Assembly (NCBI GenBank): GCA_021779795.1 | Contig: JAJXZZ010000103.1 | Span: forward strand, 1-9,384 | From: Acidobacteriota bacterium | GTDB taxonomy: Bacteria; Acidobacteriota; Vicinamibacteria; Vicinamibacterales; Fen-181 | Direction: 5' to 3' | Length of the DNA: 9,384 nucleotides | Shown here: piece by piece, positions 9,137 to 9,384 of the stretch | Numbering within the stretch: position 1 is the stretch's first letter | Layout: the number at the start of each line of letters is the position of its first letter | Notes under the pieces: generated by a model | Told to the model about the DNA's origin: nothing | The model's database searches: none | Seen by the model: the letters and a program-made list of their open reading frames with translations, nothing else | Program-made: the position numbers and the translations under genes

Positions 9137-9384
9137 TTACGCGCCGCCGGTCGGGACGGCGGGCGCTCCCCCGCCGCCGGGATCGCCGGCCCAGTTGGTG
9201 TGAGGCGGGCGGTTGTCGATCAGCCACCCGCGCAGGAGGGCGCCGTACGTGCGCCGGTGAAGCCCGCGCCGTTCGCAGAACGGCCCGAGCGCCCGCTGGA
9301 GCGCCGGCAGGCGGCACGCGGCCGACCGCCGGTGCAGGCGCCGGGGCAGGTCGCGCGGCACCGCGCGGCCAGGCTCGGCGCGGA
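9137..9384 (-). CDS. C-terminal end of an unrecognised protein (5' end outside window)
   Basis: An open frame enters from the window edge and ends at TAA 9139..9137. Codon third positions are almost all G or C in this frame, and the other same-strand frames look like shadows (one is closed by a stop near 9216), so this is probably the real 3' end of a gene. About 82 residues are visible. They are Arg-rich ([19 protein letters not shown]), contain a segment ending [21 protein letters not shown], and finish with a Gly/Ala/Pro tail. I recognise no domain. A GTG at 9361 could be an internal start, but the frame stays open beyond it. It precedes the acyl-CoA dehydrogenase by 18 bp on the same strand and may share its operon. 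Confidence 0.5.
   Translation of the reverse strand, partial: RAEPGRAVPRDLPRRLHRRSAACRLPALQRALGPFCERRGLHRRTYGALLRGWLIDNRPPHTNWAGDPGGGGAPAVPTGGA

Overview
The window is very GC-rich (roughly 70% by eye, not computed), and every gene I can support lies on the minus strand, so transcription runs from high to low coordinates. LolC/LolD components imply a Gram-negative cell with an outer membrane. High GC, a DUF2085 / TM2-like / VanZ membrane-gene block and fatty acyl-CoA genes beside housekeeping genes would fit an acidobacterium (Vicinamibacteria-like). That assignment is inference from gene content; no marker gene here settles it.

Upstream block (9384 to 6140): the C-terminal end of an unrecognised gene, an acyl-CoA dehydrogenase, 5'-methylthioadenosine phosphorylase (mtnP) and an adenosine-kinase-like PfkB kinase. 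The last two are one base apart and form a plausible purine-salvage pair: MtnP releases adenine and methylthioribose-1-phosphate from MTA, and the kinase converts adenosine to AMP. After the kinase stop codon comes a ~97-bp element with 29-bp imperfect inverted repeats, each holding a hairpin with a TGAA/TTCA loop.

Downstream block (6014 to 1): a densely packed, mostly overlapping chain. It begins with four small membrane proteins (DUF2085; a four-helix protein with a GxGH..MGR motif; a 55-residue two-helix protein started by GTG; a VanZ-family protein). It continues with a crotonase-family enoyl-CoA hydratase, nusB, lysS, a LolC/E permease and lolD, which is cut by the window edge just before its ABC signature. 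Junctions are overlaps of 28, 22, 11, 4 and 1 bp or gaps of 6 and 28 bp, so this reads as one translationally coupled operon. Only the lolC-lolD spacer (112 bp) is longer.

The window is mostly ordinary chromosomal core. The items deserving a second look are the 97-bp inverted-repeat element, the membrane-gene block with its tiny overlapping gene, and the mtnP leader. I see no CRISPR array, tRNA, rRNA, transposase gene or phage gene, and no gene-free stretch longer than 300 bases.
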